Source: Nesterenkonia sp. LB17 | GTDB lineage: Bacteria > Actinomycetota > Actinomycetes > Actinomycetales > Micrococcaceae | Assembly: GCF_022565915.1 (NCBI RefSeq) | Contig: NZ_JAJOYX010000004.1 | Location: forward strand, 1-64,000 | DNA: 64,000 nt | Direction of reading: 5' to 3' | In this document: positions 1-7,265 of the stretch, in pieces | Layout of the letters: each line of letters starts with the position of its first letter | How positions within the stretch are numbered: the stretch's first letter is position 1 | Translations under genes and position numbers: made by a program | The notes under the pieces: model-generated | Databases searched by the model: none | What the model was told of the DNA's origin: nothing | The model's input: only the letters and a program-made list of their open reading frames with translations

Positions 1-173
1 TCATCCAGGACCTGGTCTTTGAACCAGGCCGGGTATCCCTGTCCGGTCCGGGGTCGGGGGTGATGTGGTGAAGGCACTTGCAACTCCTGAATCTCAGGCT
101 GTTGCAACCACCACTAGAACCCGCAGGCGGAAAAGTCGCTCAGATCGCCCACTCGATGTGAAGTCGGGCTGGG
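1..173. other. Intergenic region downstream of ppa
   Basis: No gene is supported here. It lies 3' of ppa. A short inverted repeat (CCTGGT, 6-nt loop, ACCAGG, about 10-27) could be part of a terminator, but it is weak and has no T-run that settles direction. Confidence 0.4.
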
Positions 174-659
174 TCAGCCCTTGAAGCGCTCGATGGAGCG
201 GGTCAGCTCGGCCTCAGCCTCTTCGCGACCGGCCCAGCCCTCGATCTTGACCCACTTGCCGGGCTCGAGGTCCTTATAACGGGTGAAGAAGTGCTCGATC
301 TCCTGGCGCGTCCACTGATCCACATCCTCGAGCTCCTGGATGTGATCGAAGCGCTTGTCCTTGGGGACGCAGAGCAGCTTGGCGTCGCCGCCGCCATCGT
401 CGGTCATGTTCAGCACGCCCACCGGGCGGGACTCCACGACGACGCCGGGGACCAGGTCCACGCCCGGGATCCAGACCATCGCGTCCAGCGGGTCACCGTC
501 TTCACCGAGGGTGTCATCGAAGTACCCGTAGTGGGTCGGGTACTGCATGGGGGTGAAGAGCACGCGGTCGAGCCGGAGACGGTGGGTCTCATGGTCGATC
601 TCGTACTTCACGCGGGAGCCTTCGGGAATTTCGATGGTGACATCGTGAGTCAGGGCCAC
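174..659 (-). CDS. ppa: Inorganic pyrophosphatase (family I)
   Basis: Cytoplasmic enzyme that hydrolyses pyrophosphate to two phosphates and so pulls biosynthetic reactions forward; Mg2+ dependent. The 161-aa length fits hexameric bacterial family I enzymes. The N-terminus has the conserved [10 protein letters not shown] block (residues 11-20), and the family signature DGDPLD is at residues 54-59, followed by an aspartate-rich segment (D87-D92) that helps bind metal. The start codon is GTG, chosen because an AGGAG Shine-Dalgarno lies 5 nt upstream and because family alignment begins immediately after it. It is a single gene; its upstream neighbour on the same strand ends at 773. Family assignment is very secure. 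Confidence 0.96.
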   Translation of the reverse strand: MALTHDVTIEIPEGSRVKYEIDHETHRLRLDRVLFTPMQYPTHYGYFDDTLGEDGDPLDAMVWIPGVDLVPGVVVESRPVGVLNMTDDGGGDAKLLCVPKDKRFDHIQELEDVDQWTRQEIEHFFTRYKDLEPGKWVKIEGWAGREEAEAELTRSIERFKG

Positions 660-772
660 GGGTTCTCCTAGTGTTGAGCGTCAAGAGCACTGCTGTGCGG
701 CCGCACCGGAAGCCCGTGAAGGATTCTCGCTGCGCGTCCGCTTCCACGGCCAAGCGTACACATTGCGCCCGG

Positions 773-2062
773 TCAACGGTCTCGTGCGGCGTCCCGGAGC
801 TCCACCTCGGTGCCGAGCTGGGCGCCCAGCGTCCCGGCCCCGGCGCGGGCCCGGGCCGTGACCGCGCGGGTGCTGTGTCCACGTTCAGGGAAGATCCGAT
901 TGAGCTGCAGCACCCCGCCCACGCGCTGGAGGTCCACCCGGCCGACCATCTCGGTGCCGGAGAGCACCGCCATGACGTAGTGGCCGTAGAGCCGCTTGTC
1001 CTTGGGCACGTAGGCCTCGAAGCTGTAGTCGAAGTCGAAGATCCGGCGGGCCCGACCGCGGTCTCGCAGCAAGGGGTCGAAGGGGCCGATGAGTCGGGAC
1101 TGGGCTGCCGGTGCGGTGCCGGGCGGCGAGGTGGTGTGTGGGGAGGGCTGCGGAGTGGCGCCTGCCTCAGGGGCGGCGCGATCGGGCACCGGGTCCAGCA
1201 GCTGTGGGTGGCAGTAGGCGAGGTCCTTCCATCCCTGGACCTGCAGCGCGGTGAGCCCGGCGAGCGCGATGCCACGGGCGGCGTCGGCGGTGGAGAGGTG
1301 GTAATGGTGGGCGAAGTCGGCCGCGGTCATCACCGCGAGGGTTCCGGCGGCCCGGCGGGCGAGATCGGCGCGCAGCTGATCCCTCGGGAGGTGTGCCGCT
1401 TCGAGGATCGGTGCAGGCAGCGCGCGTTCAGGCAGGTCGAAGAGCCGGATGATCCCGTTGCGCGCGGTGATCACCAGCTCCCCGGTGCGGACCATGAGCT
1501 CGGCGGCGTGCTTGATCTCAGACCAGTTCCAGCCGGTGGTGCGCGTGGCGCCCATCGCGGCTTCGATGGCGCCGATCTGGGCGCCGCTCTCCGCCGCGGC
1601 GACCACCTCGCGGATCTGCGCGCGCATCTTCGGATCGAGGCTCAGCGCGTAGGTCTCGCGGACGCGTTCGCGGCGCAGCTGCAGCAGCGGCCAGTCCTCG
1701 ATCGGGAACACGCAGGCGACCTTGGTGAAGGCCTCGAAGGAGACCGGCGCCCCGTGCAGCGGAGCTCCCGCCGGCCAGAGCGAGGAGTCGATGTCCTCGG
1801 CCCGGGCGCTTCGCGGCAGCCGGGTCAGCGTGGTGAGCCGCTGCGCGGTGGAGACCCGGGTGAGCGGGTCCAGCTGGATCAGCCCGATTCCGCGCAGGAC
1901 TCCCGCCGCGCTGGCGTAGAACCCGGGGCCGGCCGGGGCAGGGATGTGCTGGGCACCTGTGACGACGGCGCGCACCCAGTCGGTGCTCACGGGCAGCGCG
2001 GGCGTCGTCGTCGCCGGGGGTGCCGGCGTCGAGCGCGCGGGGCCTGCCTCTGACTCAGTCAT
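773..2062 (-). CDS. Winged helix-turn-helix protein, YcaQ-like (HTH_42 family)
   Basis: 429 aa. Resembles the winged-helix HTH_42 family (E. coli YcaQ/AlkX, Streptomyces AlkZ), some members of which unhook interstrand crosslinks or remove alkylated bases as DNA glycosylases. Visible traits are the N-terminal block GIGLIQLDPLTRV (about residues 42-54), the region FEAFTKVACVFPIEDWPLL, and a C-terminal IGPFDPLLRDRGRARRIFDFDYSFEAYVPKDKR-type segment with the FDP and YVP motifs of the family. The glycosylase QxQ motif is not evident, so activity is uncertain. The start is the ATG at 2062, which overlaps the end of the upstream acetyltransferase gene by 8 bp; a longer reading frame upstream only shadows that gene. 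Translational coupling to the GNAT gene suggests co-expression. Function beyond DNA binding or repair is inferred. Confidence 0.8.
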   Translation of the reverse strand: MTESEAGPARSTPAPPATTTPALPVSTDWVRAVVTGAQHIPAPAGPGFYASAAGVLRGIGLIQLDPLTRVSTAQRLTTLTRLPRSARAEDIDSSLWPAGAPLHGAPVSFEAFTKVACVFPIEDWPLLQLRRERVRETYALSLDPKMRAQIREVVAAAESGAQIGAIEAAMGATRTTGWNWSEIKHAAELMVRTGELVITARNGIIRLFDLPERALPAPILEAAHLPRDQLRADLARRAAGTLAVMTAADFAHHYHLSTADAARGIALAGLTALQVQGWKDLAYCHPQLLDPVPDRAAPEAGATPQPSPHTTSPPGTAPAAQSRLIGPFDPLLRDRGRARRIFDFDYSFEAYVPKDKRLYGHYVMAVLSGTEMVGRVDLQRVGGVLQLNRIFPERGHSTRAVTARARAGAGTLGAQLGTEVELRDAARDR

Positions 2063-2780
2063 GACCGAAGAAGCCCCTGAGTCGGTCGTTGCCGGTGACC
2101 TGGATCTGCCAGGGCGGGCGGAGCAGGTCGTTCTTCGGCAGCCGGAACATGTGCTCCCATTCGGACTTCTCGCCGTGGGCATCCGGGACCCGACGGGTGC
2201 CGGCGGTGAAGTAGCCCAGCGTCTCGGCGACCCGCCGCGAGCGCTCGTCCCAGGTGGAGGCGCCGGACTCGGCGTATTCGGCGCCGAAGTGGTCGAAGGC
2301 CCACAGCAGCATCGCGGCGTGAGCCTCGGTGCCCAGGCCCTGGCCCTGCCGGTCGGCGCGCAGCCAGCTGCCGGATCCGATGGTGCGCAGCACGGACCAA
2401 TCCTCGGCGCGGCAGTCCCGCATCCCGATGAGCTCACCGGGCTCTTGGGTCAGGCAACCTTCGGCGCTGCCGGCACCCTTGAGGAAGATTCCGAGCATCA
2501 GACTCCACTGGTCTGGGCCGATCTCGGATCGAGTGGACCACAGCCGCGGCAGCGCACTCTTCGGCAGTCCTGCAGCTTCCTGCTCGTTCCTGGCATGGCG
2601 GAACGGATTCCTGCTGGTCTGGGTGACCCCCGAGGTCGCGGCGTCCACATACGCAGGAAAGTCGGTCTCGCGCACGACCCGCAGCTCAATCCGCGCGGAT
2701 TGGATGCGCAGGCCGAAGGGCGGCCAGAGCTCCTCCAAGGTCAGTGCGGGGGTCAACGGGCGCTCGCTGGGCTGAGGCAT
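2055..2780 (-). CDS. GNAT family N-acetyltransferase (RimJ/RimL-like)
   Basis: 241 aa. Transfers an acetyl group from acetyl-CoA to an amine; the substrate cannot be read from sequence, but RimJ/RimL-type members act on protein N-termini or small amines. The acetyl-CoA-binding loop R-Q-G-Q-G-L-G is at residues 144-150, followed by helix TEAHAAMLLWAF and the C-terminal GASTWDERSRRVAETLGY segment typical of the family. The start is supported by a TAGGAT -10 box ending 6 nt before the ATG and no Shine-Dalgarno, indicating a leaderless transcript. First gene of a two-gene operon with the winged-helix protein (8-bp overlap). Confidence 0.85.
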   Translation of the reverse strand: MPQPSERPLTPALTLEELWPPFGLRIQSARIELRVVRETDFPAYVDAATSGVTQTSRNPFRHARNEQEAAGLPKSALPRLWSTRSEIGPDQWSLMLGIFLKGAGSAEGCLTQEPGELIGMRDCRAEDWSVLRTIGSGSWLRADRQGQGLGTEAHAAMLLWAFDHFGAEYAESGASTWDERSRRVAETLGYFTAGTRRVPDAHGEKSEWEHMFRLPKNDLLRPPWQIQVTGNDRLRGFFGHD

Positions 2781-2786
2781 CTGATG

Positions 2787-2792
2787 ATCCTA
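2787..2792 (-). promoter_or_regulatory. -10 box of a leaderless promoter for the GNAT gene
   Basis: TAGGAT on the minus strand, 6 nt before the ATG at 2780, with no Shine-Dalgarno. Transcription would begin at or next to the start codon. Confidence 0.55.
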
Positions 2793-2873
2793 GTCGCGCG
2801 TCACGACTCGGCGGTGTCCTCGCTCACACAATCTGCGTACTATGTCTGCCATCACATCATTCGCACCGTAACC

Positions 2874-2897
2874 GGCGCCTGCCCTCATGCAGGCGCC
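2874..2897 (+). promoter_or_regulatory. Perfect inverted repeat in the cstA leader
   Basis: GGCGCCTGC and GCAGGCGCC (9 bp each) flank a 6-nt loop and end 6 nt before the GAGGAGG ribosome-binding site of cstA. There is no T-run, so it looks like a leader-RNA hairpin or an operator rather than a terminator. Role inferred only from position. Confidence 0.5.
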
Positions 2898-2915
2898 CCC
2901 AATGAGGAGGTCAAG

Positions 2916-4631
2916 ATGGACGGAGTCAACTCTCTGGTCATCGCCGCGATCGGCGTCGCTATGATGCTCAGCGGCTATTTCCTGTATTCGCGGTTCCTCG
3001 CGAAGAAGGTCTACAAGCTCAACGCGGAGTTCAAGACGCCCGCACATCAGTTCAACGACGGCGTGGACTACGTCCCCACGAACCGTTACGTGCTCTGGGG
3101 CCACCACTTCACCTCGGTGGCCGGCGCAGCGCCCATCGTGGGCCCCGCCGTCGCCGTCATCTGGGGCTGGCTCCCGGCGTTCATCTGGGTCACCGTCGGC
3201 ACCGTGTTCATCGCGGGCATGCATGACCTCGGCGCACTCTGGGCCTCCCAGCGCAACCGTGGCCAGTCGATCGGCACGCTCTCGGGTCGCTACATCAGCG
3301 CCCGCGGCCGCAACCTGTTCCTGGTCGTGGTCTTCCTGCTGCTGCTCATGGTGGTCGCAGCCTTCGCCGTGGTGATCTCGAACCTGCTGGTCTCCCAGCC
3401 GGGGGCGGTCATACCCACCTGGGGCGCGCTGATCGTCGCGCTGCTGGTTGGTCAGGCGATCTACCGGTTCCGCTGGAACCTGCTGGCAGTCACCGCAGTC
3501 GGCGTCATCGCGCTCTACAGCCTGATCATCCTGGGCAACGCGTACCCGATCGAACTGCCGGAGAGCACCTTCGGCCTGGCGCCCAACGGCGTCTGGATCA
3601 TCGTGCTCTTCCTCTACGCCGGCATCGCCTCGCTGCTGCCGGTGTGGGTGCTGCTGCAGCCACGTGACTACATCAACGGCGTGCAGCTGTTCATCGGTCT
3701 GGGCATCCTCTACGGCGCAACGATGTTCGCCACCCCGACCATCGTGGCTCCGGCGATCAACACGAACCTGCCTGAGGGCACCCCCTCGATGATTCCGCTG
3801 CTCTTCGTCACCATCGCCTGTGGCGCGATCTCCGGCTTCCACGGCACCGTCGCCAGCGGGACCACCTCGAAGCAGCTGGACCGGGAGACCGATGCGCGCT
3901 TCGTCGGATACTTCGGAGCCGTGGGCGAGGGCCTGCTGGCCCTGGGTGCGATCATCGCCACCACCGCCGGCTTCCAGACGCTGACCCAGTGGGAAGAGGT
4001 CTACTCCTCCTTCAACGACAACCCGGTCGGGAACTTCGTCGCGGGCGGCGGCGCGATCGTCAACGCGGGCCTCGGGATCCCGGTGGGTCTCTCGGCCACC
4101 ATTCTGGCGACCATGGCCGTGCTCTTCGCGGCGACGACCATGGACACCGGCGTGCGCCTGATGCGCTTCGTGGTCCAGGAGATCGGCGAACTCGCGAAGA
4201 TCCGGATCGGCGTCATCACGGCGACCATCGTGGTGATCGTGATCGGTGGCGGGCTGACCTTCTCGCAGGGCGCCGACGGCTCCGGCGGCATGCTGATCTG
4301 GCCGCTGTTCGGCACCACCAACCAGCTGCTGGCCTCGCTGACCATGGGCATCATCGTGGTGATGCTGATGCGCAAGAACCGCCCGTTCCTGCCGGTGCTG
4401 ATCCCGATGGCGTTCGTGCTCGTGATGAGCTCCTACGCCGCTGTGGTCCAGGTGTTCAGCTTCCTCGAGAACGGCGAGTGGCTGCTGTTGACGATCAACG
4501 TGGTCATCATCTTCGCCGCGGTCTGGGTCCTGGTGGAGTGCATCATGTCTATGAAGCGGGCGTGGAGCGGGGAGAAGGAGCCCGAGGACGACGTCGCGCT
4601 CACCGCAGACGAGAAGCTGCCCCTGCGCTGA
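2916..4631 (+). CDS. cstA: Carbon starvation protein CstA family transporter (pyruvate/peptide)
   Basis: 571-aa integral membrane protein. CstA/BtsT proteins import pyruvate or peptides when preferred carbon is scarce. The hallmark motif GHHFTSVAGAAPIVGPAVAVIWGW lies near residues 65-90, followed by about 14 hydrophobic helices and the GTTNQLLASL segment near the C-terminus. It is shorter than E. coli CstA/BtsT (about 700 aa), matching the short subgroup. The start at 2916 is fixed by an excellent GAGGAGG Shine-Dalgarno 5 nt upstream; the open frame continues much further upstream, but only as the antisense of the neighbouring genes. A perfect hairpin sits just ahead of the ribosome-binding site. 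The acidic C-terminal tail (EKEPEDD) is cytoplasmic. Substrate is inferred from family. Confidence 0.92.
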   Translation: MDGVNSLVIAAIGVAMMLSGYFLYSRFLAKKVYKLNAEFKTPAHQFNDGVDYVPTNRYVLWGHHFTSVAGAAPIVGPAVAVIWGWLPAFIWVTVGTVFIAGMHDLGALWASQRNRGQSIGTLSGRYISARGRNLFLVVVFLLLLMVVAAFAVVISNLLVSQPGAVIPTWGALIVALLVGQAIYRFRWNLLAVTAVGVIALYSLIILGNAYPIELPESTFGLAPNGVWIIVLFLYAGIASLLPVWVLLQPRDYINGVQLFIGLGILYGATMFATPTIVAPAINTNLPEGTPSMIPLLFVTIACGAISGFHGTVASGTTSKQLDRETDARFVGYFGAVGEGLLALGAIIATTAGFQTLTQWEEVYSSFNDNPVGNFVAGGGAIVNAGLGIPVGLSATILATMAVLFAATTMDTGVRLMRFVVQEIGELAKIRIGVITATIVVIVIGGGLTFSQGADGSGGMLIWPLFGTTNQLLASLTMGIIVVMLMRKNRPFLPVLIPMAFVLVMSSYAAVVQVFSFLENGEWLLLTINVVIIFAAVWVLVECIMSMKRAWSGEKEPEDDVALTADEKLPLR

Positions 4632-4645
4632 CCTAGCTTCCTAGA

Positions 4646-4668
4646 GCCCCACCCTCATCGAGTGGGGC
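4646..4668 (+). terminator. Hairpin downstream of cstA
   Basis: GCCCCAC / GTGGGGC, 7-bp stem with a 9-nt loop, 14 nt after the cstA stop. Likely ends cstA transcription in the convergent gap. Confidence 0.55.
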
Positions 4669-4683
4669 GGCTGGGGCGGATTG

Positions 4684-4708
4684 GGCGCGGGGTGACCGCC
4701 CCCGCGCC
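4684..4708 (-). terminator. Hairpin downstream of the HAD hydrolase gene
   Basis: GGCGCGGGG / CCCCGCGCC, 9-bp GC-rich stem with a 7-nt loop, directly abutting the stop codon at 4709. Probable terminator of the minus-strand gene, converging on cstA. Confidence 0.55.
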
Positions 4709-5623
4709 TCAATCCTGCTTCAGAATGCTGCGCAGAACCGGCACCAGTCCGTCTTCCTCGACCGGGGCGGTGAGCTCGTCGGCGACGTCGATCACTTCTT
4801 GGGGCGCCTGCCCCATGGCGACGCCGCGGGCGGCCCAGCCGAGCATCTCGATGTCATTGCGCCCATCACCGACGGCGACCGTGTCCTTGGCGGGCACCTG
4901 GAGCCGTTCGCGCAGCGCCTCCAGGGAGGACCCCTTGCTGACTCCGGAGGCGGCGATGTCGAGCCACGCCGACCAGCCCACCGAATAGGTGACTCCGTGC
5001 AGGCCGATGCTCTGCACCGCGGTGGCGAAGTCCTCAGCGGTGGACTCGGTGGAGTTGACCACCAGCCGGACGGCCTCGGCCTCCTTCATCTCCTGGAAGC
5101 TCACGCCGCGGGCATCGAGGCCGAAGGACATGTCCTCGAAGCGTTCGGTGGAGAGGAAGTCGCCGACGGAGGTCTCGATGGCGTAGCGGGCATTCGGCAG
5201 CCGCTCCACCAGCGCGTCCAGCGCGGGAGCGGGGTCGAAGATTCGCCGGTCCAGGACCTCGTAGCCGTCCTCGAGGGACACATCGATCCGCACGGTCACT
5301 GCGCCGTTGCTGCACACCGCGTAGCCGTGTTCGATGCCGAAGGTCTCGACCACGGGAAGCGTCGCCGGCAGGGACCGGCCGGTGGAGACCACCACCGTGT
5401 GCCCCTCGGCCACCAGGGCGCGACCGACCTCCTTCACGGCGTCGGACATCCGACCGTCGTGGAAGACGATCGTGCCGTCCACGTCCAGGCAGACCATCTT
5501 CTTCCCCGGGGTATGGGAGAAGCTGCCGCCTGCGCCGGCCGCCGGGATCGAGAATTCTTCAGAAGTCGTCACTGCAGATGTATTCATTGTCATCACACTC
5601 GCTCGGAAGGGGTAACCGGTCAT
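4709..5623 (-). CDS. HAD-superfamily phosphatase, Cof/YwpJ type
   Basis: 304 aa. Predicted cytoplasmic phosphatase of the Cof subfamily, acting on sugar phosphates, flavin or pyridoxal phosphates in known relatives. Motif I is D-V-D-G-T at residues 47-51 (nucleophile Asp47, acid/base Asp49), motif II lies in VVVSTGRS, the lysine in GVSKGSSL, and motif III is GDGRND with a downstream acidic MLG context. The C2-type cap sits between motifs II and III. The N-terminal ~40 residues before motif I are low-complexity, and internal ATGs at 5593 and 5587 are possible starts; I kept 5623 because AAGG precedes it by 4 nt. Single gene. Substrate cannot be told. Confidence 0.85.
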   Translation of the reverse strand: MTGYPFRASVMTMNTSAVTTSEEFSIPAAGAGGSFSHTPGKKMVCLDVDGTIVFHDGRMSDAVKEVGRALVAEGHTVVVSTGRSLPATLPVVETFGIEHGYAVCSNGAVTVRIDVSLEDGYEVLDRRIFDPAPALDALVERLPNARYAIETSVGDFLSTERFEDMSFGLDARGVSFQEMKEAEAVRLVVNSTESTAEDFATAVQSIGLHGVTYSVGWSAWLDIAASGVSKGSSLEALRERLQVPAKDTVAVGDGRNDIEMLGWAARGVAMGQAPQEVIDVADELTAPVEEDGLVPVLRSILKQD

Positions 5624-5817
5624 TATGCCTTATGGGTCAGTCTTGCACCCCCGCACCCCGAGGTTCGGCACGAATAGGCCGGACTATCGCCTTTTGGGTA
5701 CTGTTGCCATACATGTAACTCTGCGTTTCACTGCCACCGTCCGCCTGGTCTTCAGCCGGGTCGGGGCAGTGTCAGGGAAGCGCAGAGAATTGCGACGCTT
5801 CGTAGGAGGCACCACAA

Positions 5818-7188
5818 ATGGACGCGATGAACTCGGTATCCATCACCGGCGGCGGATACACGGCAGAGGTCAGCCTTCTCGGCGGCCAGCTGCTCAACCT
5901 CACACATCACGAGGACGAGCTCATCGTGCCCGCCGCGAAGACCGACGGCTCCTTCGCCGGGGCCGTGCTGGCTCCGTGGCCCAATCGGACCAAGGGTGGC
6001 AGCTACACCTACAACGGGGTGGAGCACCTGCTTCCGGTCAACGAAGAGGCCACCGGTGCCGCCCTGCACGGACTGCTCATCGACCTGCCGCTGCGCGTGA
6101 TCTCCGAAAAGGAGTCCGAGGTGCAGCTGGCGGGCTGGCTGGAGAGCTCGGAGGGATACCCCTTCGGCCTGGACATCGCCCTGACCTACCGGGTCTCCGC
6201 CGACGTCGGCCTCGCCGCGACACTGATGGCGCGCTACCGCCCTGAGCAGCTGGAGGACGGCGCCCCGGAGACCGAGGCACCTCTTGTCGAAGCTGATGAC
6301 AGCGTTCTGGCCGCAGACGGCGTCGAAGCCGGTGATCTTGAAGCCTCAGAAGGCGCGAGGGACGACGACGACGACGTGAGCCCCGGTGCCGACGAGCCCG
6401 ACAGCGCAGGCCTCAGGGCAGCCGAGCCCGACAGCGATACGCCTGACGCCGACGCTGCAGACGCCCTCGCCGCAGACAGCGACACCCCTGACGGCGACAC
6501 CCCCGACGGCGAAACAGCCGAGGACGAGGATCTCAAGCACGACCTGGCTGCCTCCGCCAGCGAAGACCAGGAGAGTGCGGCCCCAGACGCCGCGGTCGCC
6601 GATGCCGACGCGACAGACACCGAAGTCGCCGACACCGACGTCCCCGACGGCGAAGCCTCAGAAGCCGAAGTCCGCGACGCCGACGCCCCTGATGCTGACA
6701 TCGATGGCACCGACGCGACCCCCGCCCAGGTCCCGCAGACCGCGCCCTTCGGCGCCGGCTTCCACCCCTACCTGACTGCTGGTGGGGCCTCGCTGAGGGA
6801 ATGCCGGCTGCGGCTCCCCGCCCGGACGATGCTCAAGACCAAGGCCGATGGCACTGTGACCGGCCGCAAGTCGGTCTCTCAGGACTTCGACCTCACCAAC
6901 GGCCCGCTGCTGGCCGGGCGCAACATCGATCACGCCTTCACCGATCTGCCCGAGGAGGGCTGGACCGCGGAACTCATCCACGGGCCCTCAGGGTTCGTGG
7001 TGCGCATGATCGCCGACTCGCCCTGGGTCCAGGTCTACACCGGGGAGCGGATCGATCGCGCCGGGGTGGCCATCGAACCGATGACCTGCCCGCCGAATGC
7101 GCTCAACAGCGGTGAGGACCTGATCCACCTGGAGCCCGGGAAATGGTTCCGCATGGGCTACAGCATCGAAGCCATCCGAGCCGACTGA
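5818..7188 (+). CDS. Aldose 1-epimerase with a long acidic insertion
   Basis: 456 aa. Interconverts alpha and beta anomers of sugars such as xylose or glucose before isomerisation, which suits its place next to xylR-xylAB. The mutarotase fold shows the PWPNR motif (residues 53-57), catalytic His84 in ALHGL, His316 in GAGFHPYL, and the C-terminal catalytic Glu in VAIEPMTCPPNAL. The family is normally about 290-300 aa; the excess is one block, residues about 143-308, made almost entirely of Asp, Ala, Glu, Pro, Thr, Ser and Gly in a repeating ADxDTPDxD pattern, inserted between two beta-strands. The reading frame is intact and both halves are required, so it is not a fusion artefact. AGGAGG lies 8 nt before the ATG at 5818. 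Confidence 0.88.
   Translation: MDAMNSVSITGGGYTAEVSLLGGQLLNLTHHEDELIVPAAKTDGSFAGAVLAPWPNRTKGGSYTYNGVEHLLPVNEEATGAALHGLLIDLPLRVISEKESEVQLAGWLESSEGYPFGLDIALTYRVSADVGLAATLMARYRPEQLEDGAPETEAPLVEADDSVLAADGVEAGDLEASEGARDDDDDVSPGADEPDSAGLRAAEPDSDTPDADAADALAADSDTPDGDTPDGETAEDEDLKHDLAASASEDQESAAPDAAVADADATDTEVADTDVPDGEASEAEVRDADAPDADIDGTDATPAQVPQTAPFGAGFHPYLTAGGASLRECRLRLPARTMLKTKADGTVTGRKSVSQDFDLTNGPLLAGRNIDHAFTDLPEEGWTAELIHGPSGFVVRMIADSPWVQVYTGERIDRAGVAIEPMTCPPNALNSGEDLIHLEPGKWFRMGYSIEAIRAD
6244..6741 (+). repeat. Low-complexity GAC/GCC-rich coding repeat inside the epimerase
   Basis: This 498-bp stretch encodes a degenerate tandem pattern built on Ala-Asp and Asp-Thr-Pro-Asp-Gly units with a poly-Asp run (five Asp, residues 182-186). 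The net charge is very negative and hydrophobic residues are rare, so it is predicted disordered. Units such as GACACCCC(T/C)GACGGC recur head to tail (about 6481-6510), suggesting growth by slippage. Confidence 0.8.
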
Positions 7189-7235
7189 CACCCCTCAGCT
7201 GCGGCGCTCCACTCATGGGCACACGCTGCCCGGGG

Positions 7236-7265
7236 TCATGCAGGCTCGGTTCATGCAAGCTGGGT
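7236..7265. repeat. Two 15-bp imperfect direct repeats
   Basis: TCATGCAGGCTCGGT (7236-7250) is followed immediately by TCATGCAAGCTGGGT (7251-7265), 13 of 15 identical, in the gap after the xylR stop codon. Probably a small slippage duplication. Confidence 0.6.

Noticed and set aside
671-2053. 460-aa open frame on the plus strand
   Set aside because: It is antisense to the winged-helix gene, with Gly/Arg/His-rich composition typical of shadow frames in GC-rich DNA and no family resemblance.
1944-2915. Extended N-terminus of cstA (start at 1944)
   Set aside because: The extra residues are antisense to the GNAT gene, lack membrane character, and the ATG at 2916 has an excellent ribosome-binding site after a leader hairpin.
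2790-3842. 350-aa open frame opposite cstA
   Set aside because: Composition (Asp, His, Arg, Gln-rich, no hydrophobic core) is that of an antisense frame to a membrane protein; cstA explains the region.
6234-6710. 158-aa Ser/Ala-rich open frame antisense to the epimerase insert
   Set aside because: It is the mirror of the GAC/GCC repeats and begins and ends with the repeat; no independent signals.
7236-7265. Tandem 15-bp repeats after xylR as an operator array
   Set aside because: Only two imperfect copies, located downstream of both converging genes, so a regulatory role is unlikely.
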